Shown here in pieces: positions 16,166 to 25,331 of a DNA stretch of 64,000 nt. The position numbers and the translations under genes were made by a program. The notes below the pieces were generated by a model. That model was not told where the DNA came from and made no database searches. It saw nothing but the letters and a program-made list of their open reading frames with translations. Source of the DNA: an uncultured Luminiphilus sp. (GTDB taxonomy: Bacteria > Pseudomonadota > Gammaproteobacteria > Pseudomonadales > Halieaceae); contig CALSUB010000011.1 of NCBI GenBank assembly GCA_943789425.1, positions 84,890 to 148,889 of the forward strand, given 5' to 3'. How positions within the stretch are numbered: the stretch's first letter is position 1; the number at the start of each line of letters is the position of its first letter.

Positions 16166-16726
16166 ATGTCTTCTGTCACGCTACGTGGGTTTAGCTTCAT
16201 CGAATTGCTGGTGGCGATATTTGTCATCGTATTACTGACCGGGGTGGTCAGTCTTAATGTTGGGCGTGGCGGTGCAGAATTACAGCTGGATGGTGAGGTC
16301 CGCTATCTTGCAAATTTACTGTCGTTTTCTGGTGATGAGGCGGAACTGTCTGCCGCCGATCATGGGTTGTTAATAACCTTTGACTCCACCGCTCGAGACA
16401 CACGATATCAGGGTATTTGGTTGCGGCGCTTTGATCAGGGTTGGGCGTCGCCCCGTGCCGGCACAGAGGTGTTCGTGCCTTTTGTTTTTATGGCAGGCAC
16501 TGAGCTACTGCTGAATTTAGAAGGTCAGCCCAGCGTCGAGATCCCAGTCTATGATCCGACACTCAAAACGGCACCACAAATTATCATGTGGGCGGGAGGC
16601 GAAGTGACACCGGGATCAATCGAATGGCTCGATGAAGTCACCGGTGAACTTTTGTATCGACTCGAGTGGGATTTATTGGGTCGTATGAACGTGTTGCCCA
16701 ATGGGGAGCCACGCATTGAGGAGTAA
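16166..16726 (+). CDS. gspH: Minor pseudopilin GspH
   Basis: Minor pseudopilin of the type II system. I chose ATG 16166 because it gives the short leader MSSVTLRG before FSFIELLVAIFV (G/F cleavage, Glu5). Earlier in-frame starts lie inside gspG. The 186-residue product has the hydrophobic N-terminal helix and a beta-rich remainder. Its end overlaps the gspI start. Confidence 0.9.
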   Translation: MSSVTLRGFSFIELLVAIFVIVLLTGVVSLNVGRGGAELQLDGEVRYLANLLSFSGDEAELSAADHGLLITFDSTARDTRYQGIWLRRFDQGWASPRAGTEVFVPFVFMAGTELLLNLEGQPSVEIPVYDPTLKTAPQIIMWAGGEVTPGSIEWLDEVTGELLYRLEWDLLGRMNVLPNGEPRIEE

Positions 16727-17135
16727 TCGCTTATCTCGTCCATCTCGCTATCGAGCCTTTACCTTGGTAGAGGTGATGGTGGCGTTGGCAGTGGTAGCGA
16801 TAGCGGTCCCTGCACTCTTGCTCACTTTATCTCAGCAGATTGATGGAACGCGTTACTTGCAAGATCGTATTCAAGCGCAGTGGATTGCAGCAAACCGACT
16901 TGCTGAGTTGCGCTTGGTCGCGGCCGCGAAAGGAACGCTGCAAACTGGCCTGATTACGGGCAGTGAGGAAATGGCGGGCCGCACTTGGTACTGGTGGAGT
17001 GAGAGTGAAGGCACTCAGGTTCCTGGCTTTTTTCGCTACGAAGTGACTGTTTCGGACAGTGAAGATGGTTTCCCCACGCCTTTACATGTGTTGGACGGCT
17101 ACCTGACTGTGGCGCGAGCGAATCGTGGGCGTTAG
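16701..17135 (+). CDS. gspI: Minor pseudopilin GspI
   Basis: Minor pseudopilin that, with GspJ and GspK, forms the pseudopilus tip. It has the helix FTLVEVMVALAVVAIAV with Glu5, and WIAANRLAELRL, a GspI hallmark. The leader is longer and more basic than usual (about 19 residues), and the residue before the cleavage site is Ala (YRA/F) rather than Gly. Overlaps gspH by 26 bp and gspJ by 11 bp. Confidence 0.9.
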   Translation: MGSHALRSNRLSRPSRYRAFTLVEVMVALAVVAIAVPALLLTLSQQIDGTRYLQDRIQAQWIAANRLAELRLVAAAKGTLQTGLITGSEEMAGRTWYWWSESEGTQVPGFFRYEVTVSDSEDGFPTPLHVLDGYLTVARANRGR

Positions 17136-17778
17136 GCGAATCAGCTTAGGCTTCACGCTGATAGAAGTGCTAGTGGCGATGGCCATTACCGCGCTGATTT
17201 CGGTGGTGGCATATAGTGCGCTGTCGTCAGCCCTATCTGGTGCCGAGAGCGTGCGCAGTGCGACCGTTCGAGCACAGCAGCTTAATCAAACGCTGACTTT
17301 GCTGTCGCGTGACATTCGTCAAGTGGTGAATCGGTCGATAATCGATGAATTTGATCAACGGGCACCGGCGTTGAGTGGGGGTGTGCTCTCACGTTACCCG
17401 CTCACATTGACGCGAGCAGGCTGGCATAACTCAACTGGCGCGCCACGCAGCACGTTGCAGCGCGTGCGCTGGTGGATAGAGGACGACGCTCTCTGGCGAG
17501 CGCATTTTCCTGTGTTAGACCGAACACCTGGCACAGAGGCAATCGAGACTGCGATGCTGGATGACGTGGTAGGGTTTGAGGTACGTTTCTTGCCGACGAT
17601 TGCTGAGTTGAAGAGCGATCGCGATGACGTGATCGATGATCGCAACTGGCGCGACAATTGGATCTTGGACGTATCGCAACCGGGTCTTGAATTGTCGACC
17701 CCGGCTGCTATCGAGATTGTGCTGGAGCTGGCAAGGGCGGGCGAGATAAGGAGGCTTTATGTGTTGCCGTCCTCTTAA
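17125..17778 (+). CDS. gspJ: Minor pseudopilin GspJ
   Basis: Minor pseudopilin with leader MGVRRISLG before FTLIEVLVAMAITALI (G/F site, Glu5). The RVRWWIEDDALWR segment and EVRFLP are typical GspJ positions. It has 217 residues. Start GTG 17125, overlapping gspI; the end overlaps gspK by 20 bp. Confidence 0.93.
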   Translation: MGVRRISLGFTLIEVLVAMAITALISVVAYSALSSALSGAESVRSATVRAQQLNQTLTLLSRDIRQVVNRSIIDEFDQRAPALSGGVLSRYPLTLTRAGWHNSTGAPRSTLQRVRWWIEDDALWRAHFPVLDRTPGTEAIETAMLDDVVGFEVRFLPTIAELKSDRDDVIDDRNWRDNWILDVSQPGLELSTPAAIEIVLELARAGEIRRLYVLPSS

Positions 17779-18901
17779 CGCTAGCCGATCTCAGCGGGGC
17801 GCGGCGTTGATTATTGCCATGCTGGTTTTTGCGTTGTCGGCAACGCTGCTGGTCGCTTTGCAACGAGAGTTCTCCTTGGCACTTCAGCGTGGCACGAATC
17901 AGCTTTTCTCTGAGCAGGCTTGGGCTTATTTAATCGGTGCCGAAGAATTAGCGAAGCTGGCATTGCAGGCCGACAATTTGCTCGACGCGCGCAGCGCAAC
18001 AGCCGCTGATCATTTAGGCGAGCTATGGGCACAGCCCGCAACCCCTTATCCCTTAGATGCCGGGGGGTGGATGACGGGCCAATTAACCGATCTACAGGGG
18101 CGCATCAACCTCAACATGCTGGTGAGTGACCCTGCCACGCAAAGCCCACCCTCTGTAGGTGAAGGTGTTAGCGATGGCGAATCAGAGAGTGTGAGTGCCG
18201 GAGACGAGAGCGAGCCGGTTAGTCAGTCGAGGCAACAAAACGAATCGGTAGGTCAGATCTCGGGCGATGAAGCGGGTCGCTGGACGCCAACTCAAAAGCT
18301 CTTGGTCCGCTTACTGCAGGCACTCAATGAGGCGTCGTTGCCCCTCGACGAGGCGATGGCATTGACCGAGGCGATCAGCGATTTCATTGATCGCGATGCG
18401 AATCGACGCCCAAATGGCGCCGAGGTCAATGAGTACCGATATGCCGATTTTCCCTACTTACCTGCTAATCGAGCGCTGGCCAGCGTCAGCGAATTACGGT
18501 CAGTGCAAGGGATGACACCTGAGGTTTATCAGGCGTTAGCACCACTGGTGACAGTCTGGCCGGAGCGGAATACGCGTCTGAATATTCTCACCGCGCCACT
18601 GCCGGTGCTAAGAACCCTCAATGCTGACGATCAGTGGGCACCGCTGGCGGTCATCGACGCAGAGCGCTTGGTGGAAAGTCGACGAGAGGGCGGTATCGCT
18701 CAGGTCGCAGACCTGCTCGCGGATCCGATTCTGGCAGGCAGGCCGTTCGCTGAACTCCAGCCGTTACTAGATATCCGCAGTGACTGGTTTCTTTTGGATG
18801 CATCGGTAGAGCTACTTGATCGACAGCGACATCTTTTCACAGTGCTGCACCGAGAGAGTGACACGACGGTCGCTGTTTTTAGATCTGAGGGCGAGCTATG
18901 A
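17759..18901 (+). CDS. gspK: Type II secretion tip protein GspK
   Basis: Large minor pseudopilin at the pseudopilus tip. The leader ends RSQRG before AALIIAMLVFALSATLL; like other GspK proteins it lacks Glu5. The SAM-like helical domain follows after WTPTQKLLVRLLQ (about residue 175), with SDFIDRDANRRPNGAE and the helix-hairpin-helix-like SVSELRSVQGM. Between the N-terminal fold and this domain is a Ser/Glu/Gln-rich low-complexity insert (about residues 122-172). It has 380 residues; the stop overlaps an ATG-ATG run before gspL. Confidence 0.93.
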   Translation: MCCRPLNASRSQRGAALIIAMLVFALSATLLVALQREFSLALQRGTNQLFSEQAWAYLIGAEELAKLALQADNLLDARSATAADHLGELWAQPATPYPLDAGGWMTGQLTDLQGRINLNMLVSDPATQSPPSVGEGVSDGESESVSAGDESEPVSQSRQQNESVGQISGDEAGRWTPTQKLLVRLLQALNEASLPLDEAMALTEAISDFIDRDANRRPNGAEVNEYRYADFPYLPANRALASVSELRSVQGMTPEVYQALAPLVTVWPERNTRLNILTAPLPVLRTLNADDQWAPLAVIDAERLVESRREGGIAQVADLLADPILAGRPFAELQPLLDIRSDWFLLDASVELLDRQRHLFTVLHRESDTTVAVFRSEGEL

Positions 18902-18950
18902 TGCCCACTGTCTTTTTGAACCAATTGGTGCCGGCCGCGTTGCGGCGCTC

Positions 18951-20120
18951 ATGATGAGTCAAGTCAATAACAACCTGAATGTTATGCGGTGGCAACAGGG
19001 AGAAGGGCTGCTGATTCGCTCTGGTCATGCGCCTCAGCGGTTTGACCCTGCTGTTGCCACACTACCGGACAACCTTTGTGTTGCGTTTCCTGCTGACGCA
19101 GTGCGCTCTTTGACGTTATCGGTCGCGCCTGAAGAGGTTAAGCATCTGCAGCGCGCTTTGCCATTTATGTTAGAGGAATCACTGCTGGAGGACGTCGCAC
19201 AGTTGCACTTCGCGGCGCTCAGAGTCGATGATGATGTGCACAGTATTGCTGTCGTGGGTCGTGCGACGATTGCTGGTTGGTCCGAGGAGCTCCCCGAATC
19301 ACTCCAGAATGTGCCGTGGGTTTCTGAGGCGCTGTGTTTGCCGTGGTCGCCTGGACAATGCACCGTGGTGTTTGAAGAGCAACATGCTGTGATGCGGTGG
19401 GGCCCGGCAGAGGGAGGGCGTATTGAACACGCCCTGCTACCTGATTTGATGGCGAGTATCGGGCTTCATGAGCAAACGTTGATAGTTTACACCGCCGATC
19501 AAGCACTGGCTCAAGCGACCATTCCAGCACCATTACACGACGCGATTCAGTGGAGAAAGGGCGGTTTTTCAGAGGCTTTACTGCTTGCCGATTCTCATCC
19601 GCCGGGGCCTGATTTGCGCCAGGGTGAGTTTGCGCCCCGTTTACCATTGGCTCGATGGTGGGCAGTTTGGCAGCGTGTTGCACTCGCGCTCATTGTCGCC
19701 TGTATTTTAAAAACAGGGTTGTCAGTCGCAGATTATCAGATGCTCAAAGCAGAAGACCTCGAACTTCGTCAGGCGATTCAAACGAGTTATCGTCGGGTTA
19801 ATCCACGGGGTGCAGTCGTTGATGTTGAAAAGCAGCTCAACAGACAGTTGGGAGAATTTGGCGCTAACACGCAAAGACGGGCTTTCACGCCTATCATCGT
19901 CGGGTTGCTCACCGCTATTCAGCAGGTCGACGGTATTCAATTGACGGCACTTAATTACAGCGGCAAAGGTGATCTGAGATTGAGTTTGTCGGCGCCAAAT
20001 TTCGAGTCGGTTGAGCAGGTGCGTGAGCAGTTGAAAGCACAGTCGTTCAGTGCCCAGTTAGAAAATTCTAACGCTCGCAGCGACGGCGTAGTGGCGCGTC
20101 TGCGGGTGCAGACACCGTGA
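18951..20120 (+). CDS. gspL: Type II secretion protein GspL
   Basis: Inner-membrane protein whose cytoplasmic actin-like domain recruits GspE. It has about 390 residues: the cytoplasmic domain with the family motif LPFMLEESLLEDV (about 60-75), one membrane segment (about residues 238-256), and a periplasmic ferredoxin-like domain. I placed the start at ATG 18951 (ATG 18954 is equivalent), because earlier in-frame starts lie inside gspK. The 49-bp gap after gspK is the largest inside the operon. Confidence 0.88.
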   Translation: MMSQVNNNLNVMRWQQGEGLLIRSGHAPQRFDPAVATLPDNLCVAFPADAVRSLTLSVAPEEVKHLQRALPFMLEESLLEDVAQLHFAALRVDDDVHSIAVVGRATIAGWSEELPESLQNVPWVSEALCLPWSPGQCTVVFEEQHAVMRWGPAEGGRIEHALLPDLMASIGLHEQTLIVYTADQALAQATIPAPLHDAIQWRKGGFSEALLLADSHPPGPDLRQGEFAPRLPLARWWAVWQRVALALIVACILKTGLSVADYQMLKAEDLELRQAIQTSYRRVNPRGAVVDVEKQLNRQLGEFGANTQRRAFTPIIVGLLTAIQQVDGIQLTALNYSGKGDLRLSLSAPNFESVEQVREQLKAQSFSAQLENSNARSDGVVARLRVQTP

Positions 20121-20584
20121 TACGGCAATGGTTTCAATCACTCGTTGTGAGAGATCAGATGGCTCTAATGATATTGGCCGCCGTATTAAGCGTGTGGGTG
20201 TTTATACAAGTGATCTTCGTCGAGCTTGATGGACGGCGGCAGCGTTTAACGGCAGGCAATGAAGCGCTAGCCTCGACGTTATCCCGGATTGATCTGAAGG
20301 TTGAGCAGTTGGCGGCGCTGCGAGCCGACGGTGGGGGCGTACAGGTCAACTTAACCCGGACACTCAGTCAGTTGAGTGAGACCTTGGGGTTGCCCGTAAA
20401 GCGTCTTCAGCCTAATAGTCGAGGAGAGGTGCAGATACGATTTGAGGGGATAGCCTTCGACGGGTTGCTGCAATTTCTCGAGCAAATCGAGGGCTCATCT
20501 GGGTTGGTTGTGGTTGATGGTTCTATTAGCAGCGCGGGCAATAATGGTGGAGTTAACGCGACGCTAAGAGTCTCGGGCACCTGA
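20117..20584 (+). CDS. gspM: Type II secretion protein GspM
   Basis: Bitopic inner-membrane partner of GspL. It has a membrane segment at about residues 15-35 (MALMILAAVLSVWVFIQVIF), then a short coiled-coil, then a ferredoxin-like periplasmic domain. Its 155 residues are normal. The GTG start overlaps the gspL stop as GTGA. Confidence 0.92.
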   Translation: MIRQWFQSLVVRDQMALMILAAVLSVWVFIQVIFVELDGRRQRLTAGNEALASTLSRIDLKVEQLAALRADGGGVQVNLTRTLSQLSETLGLPVKRLQPNSRGEVQIRFEGIAFDGLLQFLEQIEGSSGLVVVDGSISSAGNNGGVNATLRVSGT

Positions 20585-20587
20585 TCG

Positions 20588-21337
20588 ATGAATTGGATAA
20601 CACGACACTGGCGTATCTTGGCCGTTTTTGTTTTTGTGACATTACTGCTATCACAAATTCCAGCGCGCGCCATATCGCGTGTCTTGCCTGACAGCGTGAC
20701 GTTGACCGGTGTATCGGGAACGATTTGGTCTGGGCGTTCGGCAAGGGCGTGGGTCGAGATCGACGAGCAGCCACTGATGCTTGGTCGAGTGCAATGGCGC
20801 CTCCAACCTTGGCGAATACTGGTGGGGGCACCGCTATCGCTATCGAGCGTTTGGGGGCAGCAGGCGCTGCGCGCACAATTGGGTTATCGGCTAGGCGGAT
20901 CGATCGTACTCCAAGACGCTGCATTCACCGTCAATACGCAATTATTCAAGGCGTTTGTTCCGCTTTACTTAGGGGGTGTCTTGTCTGGAGAGTTTGCGCA
21001 GATTGTGATCAATGAGGGTCATATTGTGGACGCTGAAGGTGTTGTGCACTTGCTAAGAGGCGCATGGACGGCACGCTCGGGTAATCTGCCACTTGGCGAT
21101 TATCAAATCGACTTTTCCAGCGCTGATACCGCGGGTGTGGGGACGGTAGGGGCGCTTAAAACGATTGCCGGTTCGTTGGAGCTGTCGGGAAATGTATCTG
21201 CCACAGCGGCGGATTATCAGATCGCAGTCGAGGCGACGGGGCCGGTGGCGCGCGATGACGCCTTTCGTAAGGCGATGTCGATGATAGCGACCCCCACTCA
21301 AGACGGATTCAGTGTGTCATTGACGGGGCAGTACTGA
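20588..21337 (+). CDS. gspN: Type II secretion protein GspN
   Basis: Last gene of the gsp operon; an inner-membrane-anchored, periplasmic beta-rich protein present in many but not all type II systems. It has an N-terminal membrane anchor (residues 11-29), then VTLTGVSGTIWSGRSARAW, a characteristic GspN block with the G-T-[VIL]-W motif, and later VQWRLQPWRIL. It has 249 residues. The following 160 bp (21338-21497) carry no obvious gene or terminator before the next transporter. Confidence 0.9.
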   Translation: MNWITRHWRILAVFVFVTLLLSQIPARAISRVLPDSVTLTGVSGTIWSGRSARAWVEIDEQPLMLGRVQWRLQPWRILVGAPLSLSSVWGQQALRAQLGYRLGGSIVLQDAAFTVNTQLFKAFVPLYLGGVLSGEFAQIVINEGHIVDAEGVVHLLRGAWTARSGNLPLGDYQIDFSSADTAGVGTVGALKTIAGSLELSGNVSATAADYQIAVEATGPVARDDAFRKAMSMIATPTQDGFSVSLTGQY

Positions 21338-21497
21338 GGTTAACGCTATGCGTTGGTAGTGGGATGACGTAGTCTCCTCTCGATCGTGCAGGGTGTCTTT
21401 GTCGGCGACGTCGCTGAGGGGTGCCGTCATGGCGAAGAGTTTATTGGTATGCCGTAACGCACCGTTGAGTGAATCAGCGTATTCAGGAGTCCTTTAG

Positions 21498-22841
21498 ATG
21501 GTAGCAGCAGGCAATACGATGTGGTCCAGCCGCTTTGCGTTTGTGATGGCGTCAGTGGGTTTTGCCGTCGGTCTCGGTAATATCTGGCGATTCCCTTACG
21601 TGACAGGGGAAAACGGTGGTAGCGCCTTTGTGGTGATTTACCTTTTGTGCGCGCTGGCGATTGGGATTCCATGTTTGATGGCAGAATTGCTGGTCGGTCG
21701 ACGTGGCGGCGGCAGCCCTCCTCGGTCCATGGCGGTCGTGGCGGCGGAGTCTGGTCGCGGCAAAGGCTGGAGCATAGTGGGTGGCATGGGCGTGGCAACG
21801 GCTTACACGATCGCTATCACCTACGCCGTGGTTGTGGGCTGGGTGCTCTGGTACCTTGCGCGTGCGCTGTCGGCGGGGTTTGCGGGTTTTGATGCCGGTA
21901 TTGCCGAAGCGACCTTTACAGGTCTGCTAACGGATAATCAATCGATGATGTTGTGGACCCTGATGGGCAATGTCATCGTGGGTTCTATCATCTACGCGGG
22001 CGTCACCTCAGGCATTGAGCGTGCCGTGACGGTCATGATGCCGCTGATGTTTACGCTGCTAGTTGGCTTGAGTATTTACAACTATTTTGCCGGAGGATTT
22101 GTCGAAACCTTGGAATGGCTGTTCACACCTGATTTTAGCAAAGTGACGGGTGCGACTTTCCTCGCTGCAATCGGACAAGCTTTTTTTTCCATCGGTGTGG
22201 GCATGGGGGGGATGATGACTTACGGAGCTTACTTGCCTCAAGATTTTTCTATCGCGCGGGGTGCCGCGACCATCGTCATGGCAGATACGCTCATCGCGTT
22301 GCTAGCGGGATTTGTGGTCTTTCCAGCGGTATTTCATTTCGGTCTTGATATGGCCAGTGGTCCTGGTTTGATCTTTCAGACACTGCCGGTCGCTTTTGCG
22401 CAAATGCCGGGGGGAGCCATTTTTGCTGTTCTCTTCTTCATCATGTTAGCGGTAGCGGGTGTGACCTCAATGGTTGGGCTGTTGGAAAGCGTGACCAGCT
22501 GGACTAAAGAGAGATTGGCCGTCTCGCGTCAACAAAGCGCGCTGCTGGTAGTGGGGTCCGTGACCACCCTCAGTGTGATTTCAGTGCTGAGCTACAACGT
22601 ATGGGAAAATTATCGGCTGATGGGCTTGAATTTTAATGAGCTCACGGAAGCGCTTTACGATAAATTATTGCTGCCATTCGCGGGCTTATTAGTGGCCTTA
22701 TTTACGGGGTGGTTTATGCACCGCGAGCACAGCGAGAATGAGTTGGCTGACGACGCCAGATGGTATGGCGTTTGGCGGTGGTTAACGCGCTTCGTTGCGG
22801 TGCCTGCGGTTGCTATTATTCTGATTTCTGGCTTGGTCTGA
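21498..22841 (+). CDS. Neurotransmitter:sodium symporter (NSS/SNF) family transporter
   Basis: Na+-coupled amino-acid or amine symporter of the LeuT fold. The N-terminal unwound-helix motif GFAVGLGNIWRFPYVTGENGGSAF (about residues 17-40) holds sodium and substrate contacts. It has 447 residues with about 11-12 membrane helices, the LeuT-like bacterial short form. A good ribosome site (CAGGAG, about 8 nt) precedes ATG 21498. Substrate cannot be determined. It is followed 5 bp later by an AGCS-family symporter on the same strand, so the two are probably co-transcribed. Confidence 0.93.
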   Translation: MVAAGNTMWSSRFAFVMASVGFAVGLGNIWRFPYVTGENGGSAFVVIYLLCALAIGIPCLMAELLVGRRGGGSPPRSMAVVAAESGRGKGWSIVGGMGVATAYTIAITYAVVVGWVLWYLARALSAGFAGFDAGIAEATFTGLLTDNQSMMLWTLMGNVIVGSIIYAGVTSGIERAVTVMMPLMFTLLVGLSIYNYFAGGFVETLEWLFTPDFSKVTGATFLAAIGQAFFSIGVGMGGMMTYGAYLPQDFSIARGAATIVMADTLIALLAGFVVFPAVFHFGLDMASGPGLIFQTLPVAFAQMPGGAIFAVLFFIMLAVAGVTSMVGLLESVTSWTKERLAVSRQQSALLVVGSVTTLSVISVLSYNVWENYRLMGLNFNELTEALYDKLLLPFAGLLVALFTGWFMHREHSENELADDARWYGVWRWLTRFVAVPAVAIILISGLV

Positions 22842-22846
22842 TTACC

Positions 22847-24250
22847 ATGTTGATGACGGCGACAGACTGGCTTTGGTCTTATATTTTGATTGGTGTGTTA
22901 CTCGCGATTGGCGTGCGCTTTACGCTGGGTTCGCGGGGCGTCCAGCTGAGACTGTTTAAACGCACTCTAGCGGTATTTTCTTCCATCGAATGGCAAGGCA
23001 GCGAGCGCGGTATTTCGAGCTTGCAAGCGCTTGCTGTCAGTGTGGCGGGGAGAGTGGGTGGCGGCAATATTGCGGGTGTTGCCGTAGCGATCACCCTGGG
23101 TGGCCCGGGCGCCTTGTTCTGGATGTGGCTGATTGCGTTACTGGGTATGGCCACGAGTCTCTTTGAGTGTGCGCTCTCTCAGCTGTATAAGCGCCGTGAA
23201 GCAGACAAAACGTTCCGAGGTGGGCCCGCTTACGTGATGCGTTACGGCCTAGGTTGGAAGGTATTACCCGTGATTTATAGCCTGTTGCTGCTCTTTACCG
23301 TCGGCTTTGGCTTCAACGCGGTGCAGAGCTACGTCGTGACGACCTCCATTGAGTCTGCGTTTGGGGTGCCAGTTCATGTGAGCGGTTCGGTGATGACGCT
23401 GGTGATGGCGGTGATTCTTTTTGGCGGGATTCGTCGATTAGCCCGAGTTTCTGAGGTCGTGGTGCCCTTTATGGTGGTGGGGTATTTGTCCCTCGCTATC
23501 GTGGTGTTGGTCATGAACTTTTCAGAGATTCCCGAGGCGCTACGGCTCATTTTTTCGTCTGCCTTTGGTCTGGAACAGGCCTTTGGAGGGGGGATGGCGG
23601 CAGCTATTACGCAAGGCGCACGAAGAGGACTATTTTCAAATGAAGCGGGGCTCGGCACGGTGCCTAATGTGGCGGCAGCAGCCGATGTGCCACATCCGAT
23701 CTCTCAAGGGTTGGTTCAGTCTTTGAGTGTGTTTATCGATACGATTGTGCTGTGCACCGCCACAGCGCTCATCATCATGATGTCATCTAGCTTCGCGTCA
23801 GAAGGTCAAGCGGTGGCCGGTGTGGCTATGACCCAGATGGCGGTCGCCGAGCACGTGGGACCTGTGGGCGAAGCGTTGGTGAGTATTGCGCTGGTGTTAT
23901 TTGCGACGACGACGATTGCTTACAATAGTTTTCTGGGTGAAAACAGCATTGCTTATTTCGATCGTTTGGGGCGCCATGCAGTCACCGTATTTCGACTGTG
24001 TATTTTAGTGATGATCGGTTGGGCGTCGGTGCAAGATCTCGGCACTGTCTTCGGGTTTGCCGATCTGACCATGGCGCTGTTGGCGCTGACGAATTTACTG
24101 GCACTGTGGGCTCTTTACCCAATCGCGATGCACTTACTCAAAGATTACGAGCAGCAATTGGCGGCGGGTAAGTCGCCCCAGTTTCACTGTGATTCACTGC
24201 CGCAAGAGTCGATCGATCCCACCAGCTGGCCTGCGCGCTACAAGCCTTAG
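22847..24250 (+). CDS. Alanine/glycine:sodium symporter (AGCS) family
   Basis: Na+ (or H+)-coupled alanine/glycine permease of the AGCS family. Hallmarks are SLQALAVSVAGRVGGGNIAGVAVAI (about residues 62-86), GGPGALFWMW, GFNAVQSY, GARRGLFSNEAGLGTVPN (about 258-275) and YNSFLGENS. It has 467 residues with about 10-11 membrane segments. I used ATG 22847, because an upstream in-frame ATG lies inside the NSS gene. It ends convergent with the HtrA gene, 7 bp between stops. Confidence 0.92.
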   Translation: MLMTATDWLWSYILIGVLLAIGVRFTLGSRGVQLRLFKRTLAVFSSIEWQGSERGISSLQALAVSVAGRVGGGNIAGVAVAITLGGPGALFWMWLIALLGMATSLFECALSQLYKRREADKTFRGGPAYVMRYGLGWKVLPVIYSLLLLFTVGFGFNAVQSYVVTTSIESAFGVPVHVSGSVMTLVMAVILFGGIRRLARVSEVVVPFMVVGYLSLAIVVLVMNFSEIPEALRLIFSSAFGLEQAFGGGMAAAITQGARRGLFSNEAGLGTVPNVAAAADVPHPISQGLVQSLSVFIDTIVLCTATALIIMMSSSFASEGQAVAGVAMTQMAVAEHVGPVGEALVSIALVLFATTTIAYNSFLGENSIAYFDRLGRHAVTVFRLCILVMIGWASVQDLGTVFGFADLTMALLALTNLLALWALYPIAMHLLKDYEQQLAAGKSPQFHCDSLPQESIDPTSWPARYKP

Positions 24251-24257
24251 CGGCGGG

Positions 24258-25331
24258 TTATTGCGCGTTTGATAGCTCGATGCTAAAGCGCTTTTGTTCG
24301 CCAAAGCGGAGGGTCGTGACCGCAATGGTGTCCCCGACGCGATGCTGTTCCATTGCCGTCAGAAACTCATCGTTACTGGTAACGGGTTTTCCCTCGATAT
24401 GGGTGATGACGTCTCCGAGTATGATTTCACCTCGATCGCCTCTGCGTGCACCAATCATGCCGACGCTTTCGGCGGGGAACCCACGATAGGTTCTCACAAT
24501 GGGCACGCCTTCAACGCGAAATTGTCGGAGCCAGCGGTCAGACGCTAACTCGACGCCTAATACGGGCCGCATGATTTTTCCGTAGGCAATCAGCTGTGGC
24601 ACCACTTCGGTCACGGTATTGACCGGAATCGCAAAGCCGATGCCGGCACTCCCGCCACTGGGAGAATAGATGGCAGTATTGACGCCGATCAGCTGCCCAA
24701 GCGAATTCAGCAGTGGGCCCCCTGAATTGCCTGGGTTGATAGCGGCATCTGTTTGAATCACCCCGCGAATAACGCGGTTACTTGGAGATTGAATTTCCCG
24801 ATCTAGAGCGCTGACGACGCCAACTGTCAGTGTGGTGTCCAACCCAAAGGGATTGCCAATCGCCATCACCTTGCGGCCTACAGAGAGCTCTGATGAATCC
24901 CCCAATGGCAACGACGTGAGTCCGTCGGGTGGCGTTATCATTCGTAACACAGCGAGATCTCGCTCCGGCGCAAGACCCACTACTTCTGCCGCATACTGTT
25001 GCTCATTGCGTAGTGTAATGGCCAGTCGATCTGCACCGGCGACGACGTGATAGTTGGTGACGATAAGACCGGCAGCCGCGTCCCAAATAAATCCCGATCC
25101 GGCCCCTCGGGGAATTTCCATAATATTGCGGGAGAAGCGTTGACGCCGAAGCTCACTCGACGTCACAAAAACCACAGCAGGACTCGCCCGCTGAAAGACT
25201 TCAGTGGTGTTGGCCTCGTCCTCCGTGGCGAAGCTGAGATAGTTGATGGTCTCGTCCGCATTCGAGGATGGCGAGAATGCACCGATAACGCCGCATAGGA
25301 ATGTGGTGATGACCCAAGTCATGGCACTCAT
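24258..25331 (-). CDS. HtrA-family periplasmic serine protease with one PDZ domain (DegS-like)
   Basis: Trypsin-like protease of the envelope quality-control HtrA family. The catalytic triad is His95 (TNYHVVAG), Asp125 (ERDLAVL) and Ser203 (NPGNSGGP). A single PDZ domain follows (about residues 255-350, with GDVITHIEGKPV). The N-terminus (residues 4-20) is a hydrophobic segment that could be a DegS-type anchor or a signal peptide ending SSNA-D. One PDZ and 357 residues are closest to DegS, which starts the sigma-E response, but rseA/mucA are not nearby. Its ATG overlaps the htpX stop by 4 bp, so the two proteases are translationally coupled. Confidence 0.9.
   Translation of the reverse strand: MSAMTWVITTFLCGVIGAFSPSSNADETINYLSFATEDEANTTEVFQRASPAVVFVTSSELRRQRFSRNIMEIPRGAGSGFIWDAAAGLIVTNYHVVAGADRLAITLRNEQQYAAEVVGLAPERDLAVLRMITPPDGLTSLPLGDSSELSVGRKVMAIGNPFGLDTTLTVGVVSALDREIQSPSNRVIRGVIQTDAAINPGNSGGPLLNSLGQLIGVNTAIYSPSGGSAGIGFAIPVNTVTEVVPQLIAYGKIMRPVLGVELASDRWLRQFRVEGVPIVRTYRGFPAESVGMIGARRGDRGEIILGDVITHIEGKPVTSNDEFLTAMEQHRVGDTIAVTTLRFGEQKRFSIELSNAQ

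Noticed and set aside
21338..21497. Possible small RNA or gene between gspN and the NSS transporter
   Set aside because: No promoter, hairpin or coding signal stands out in these 160 bp.
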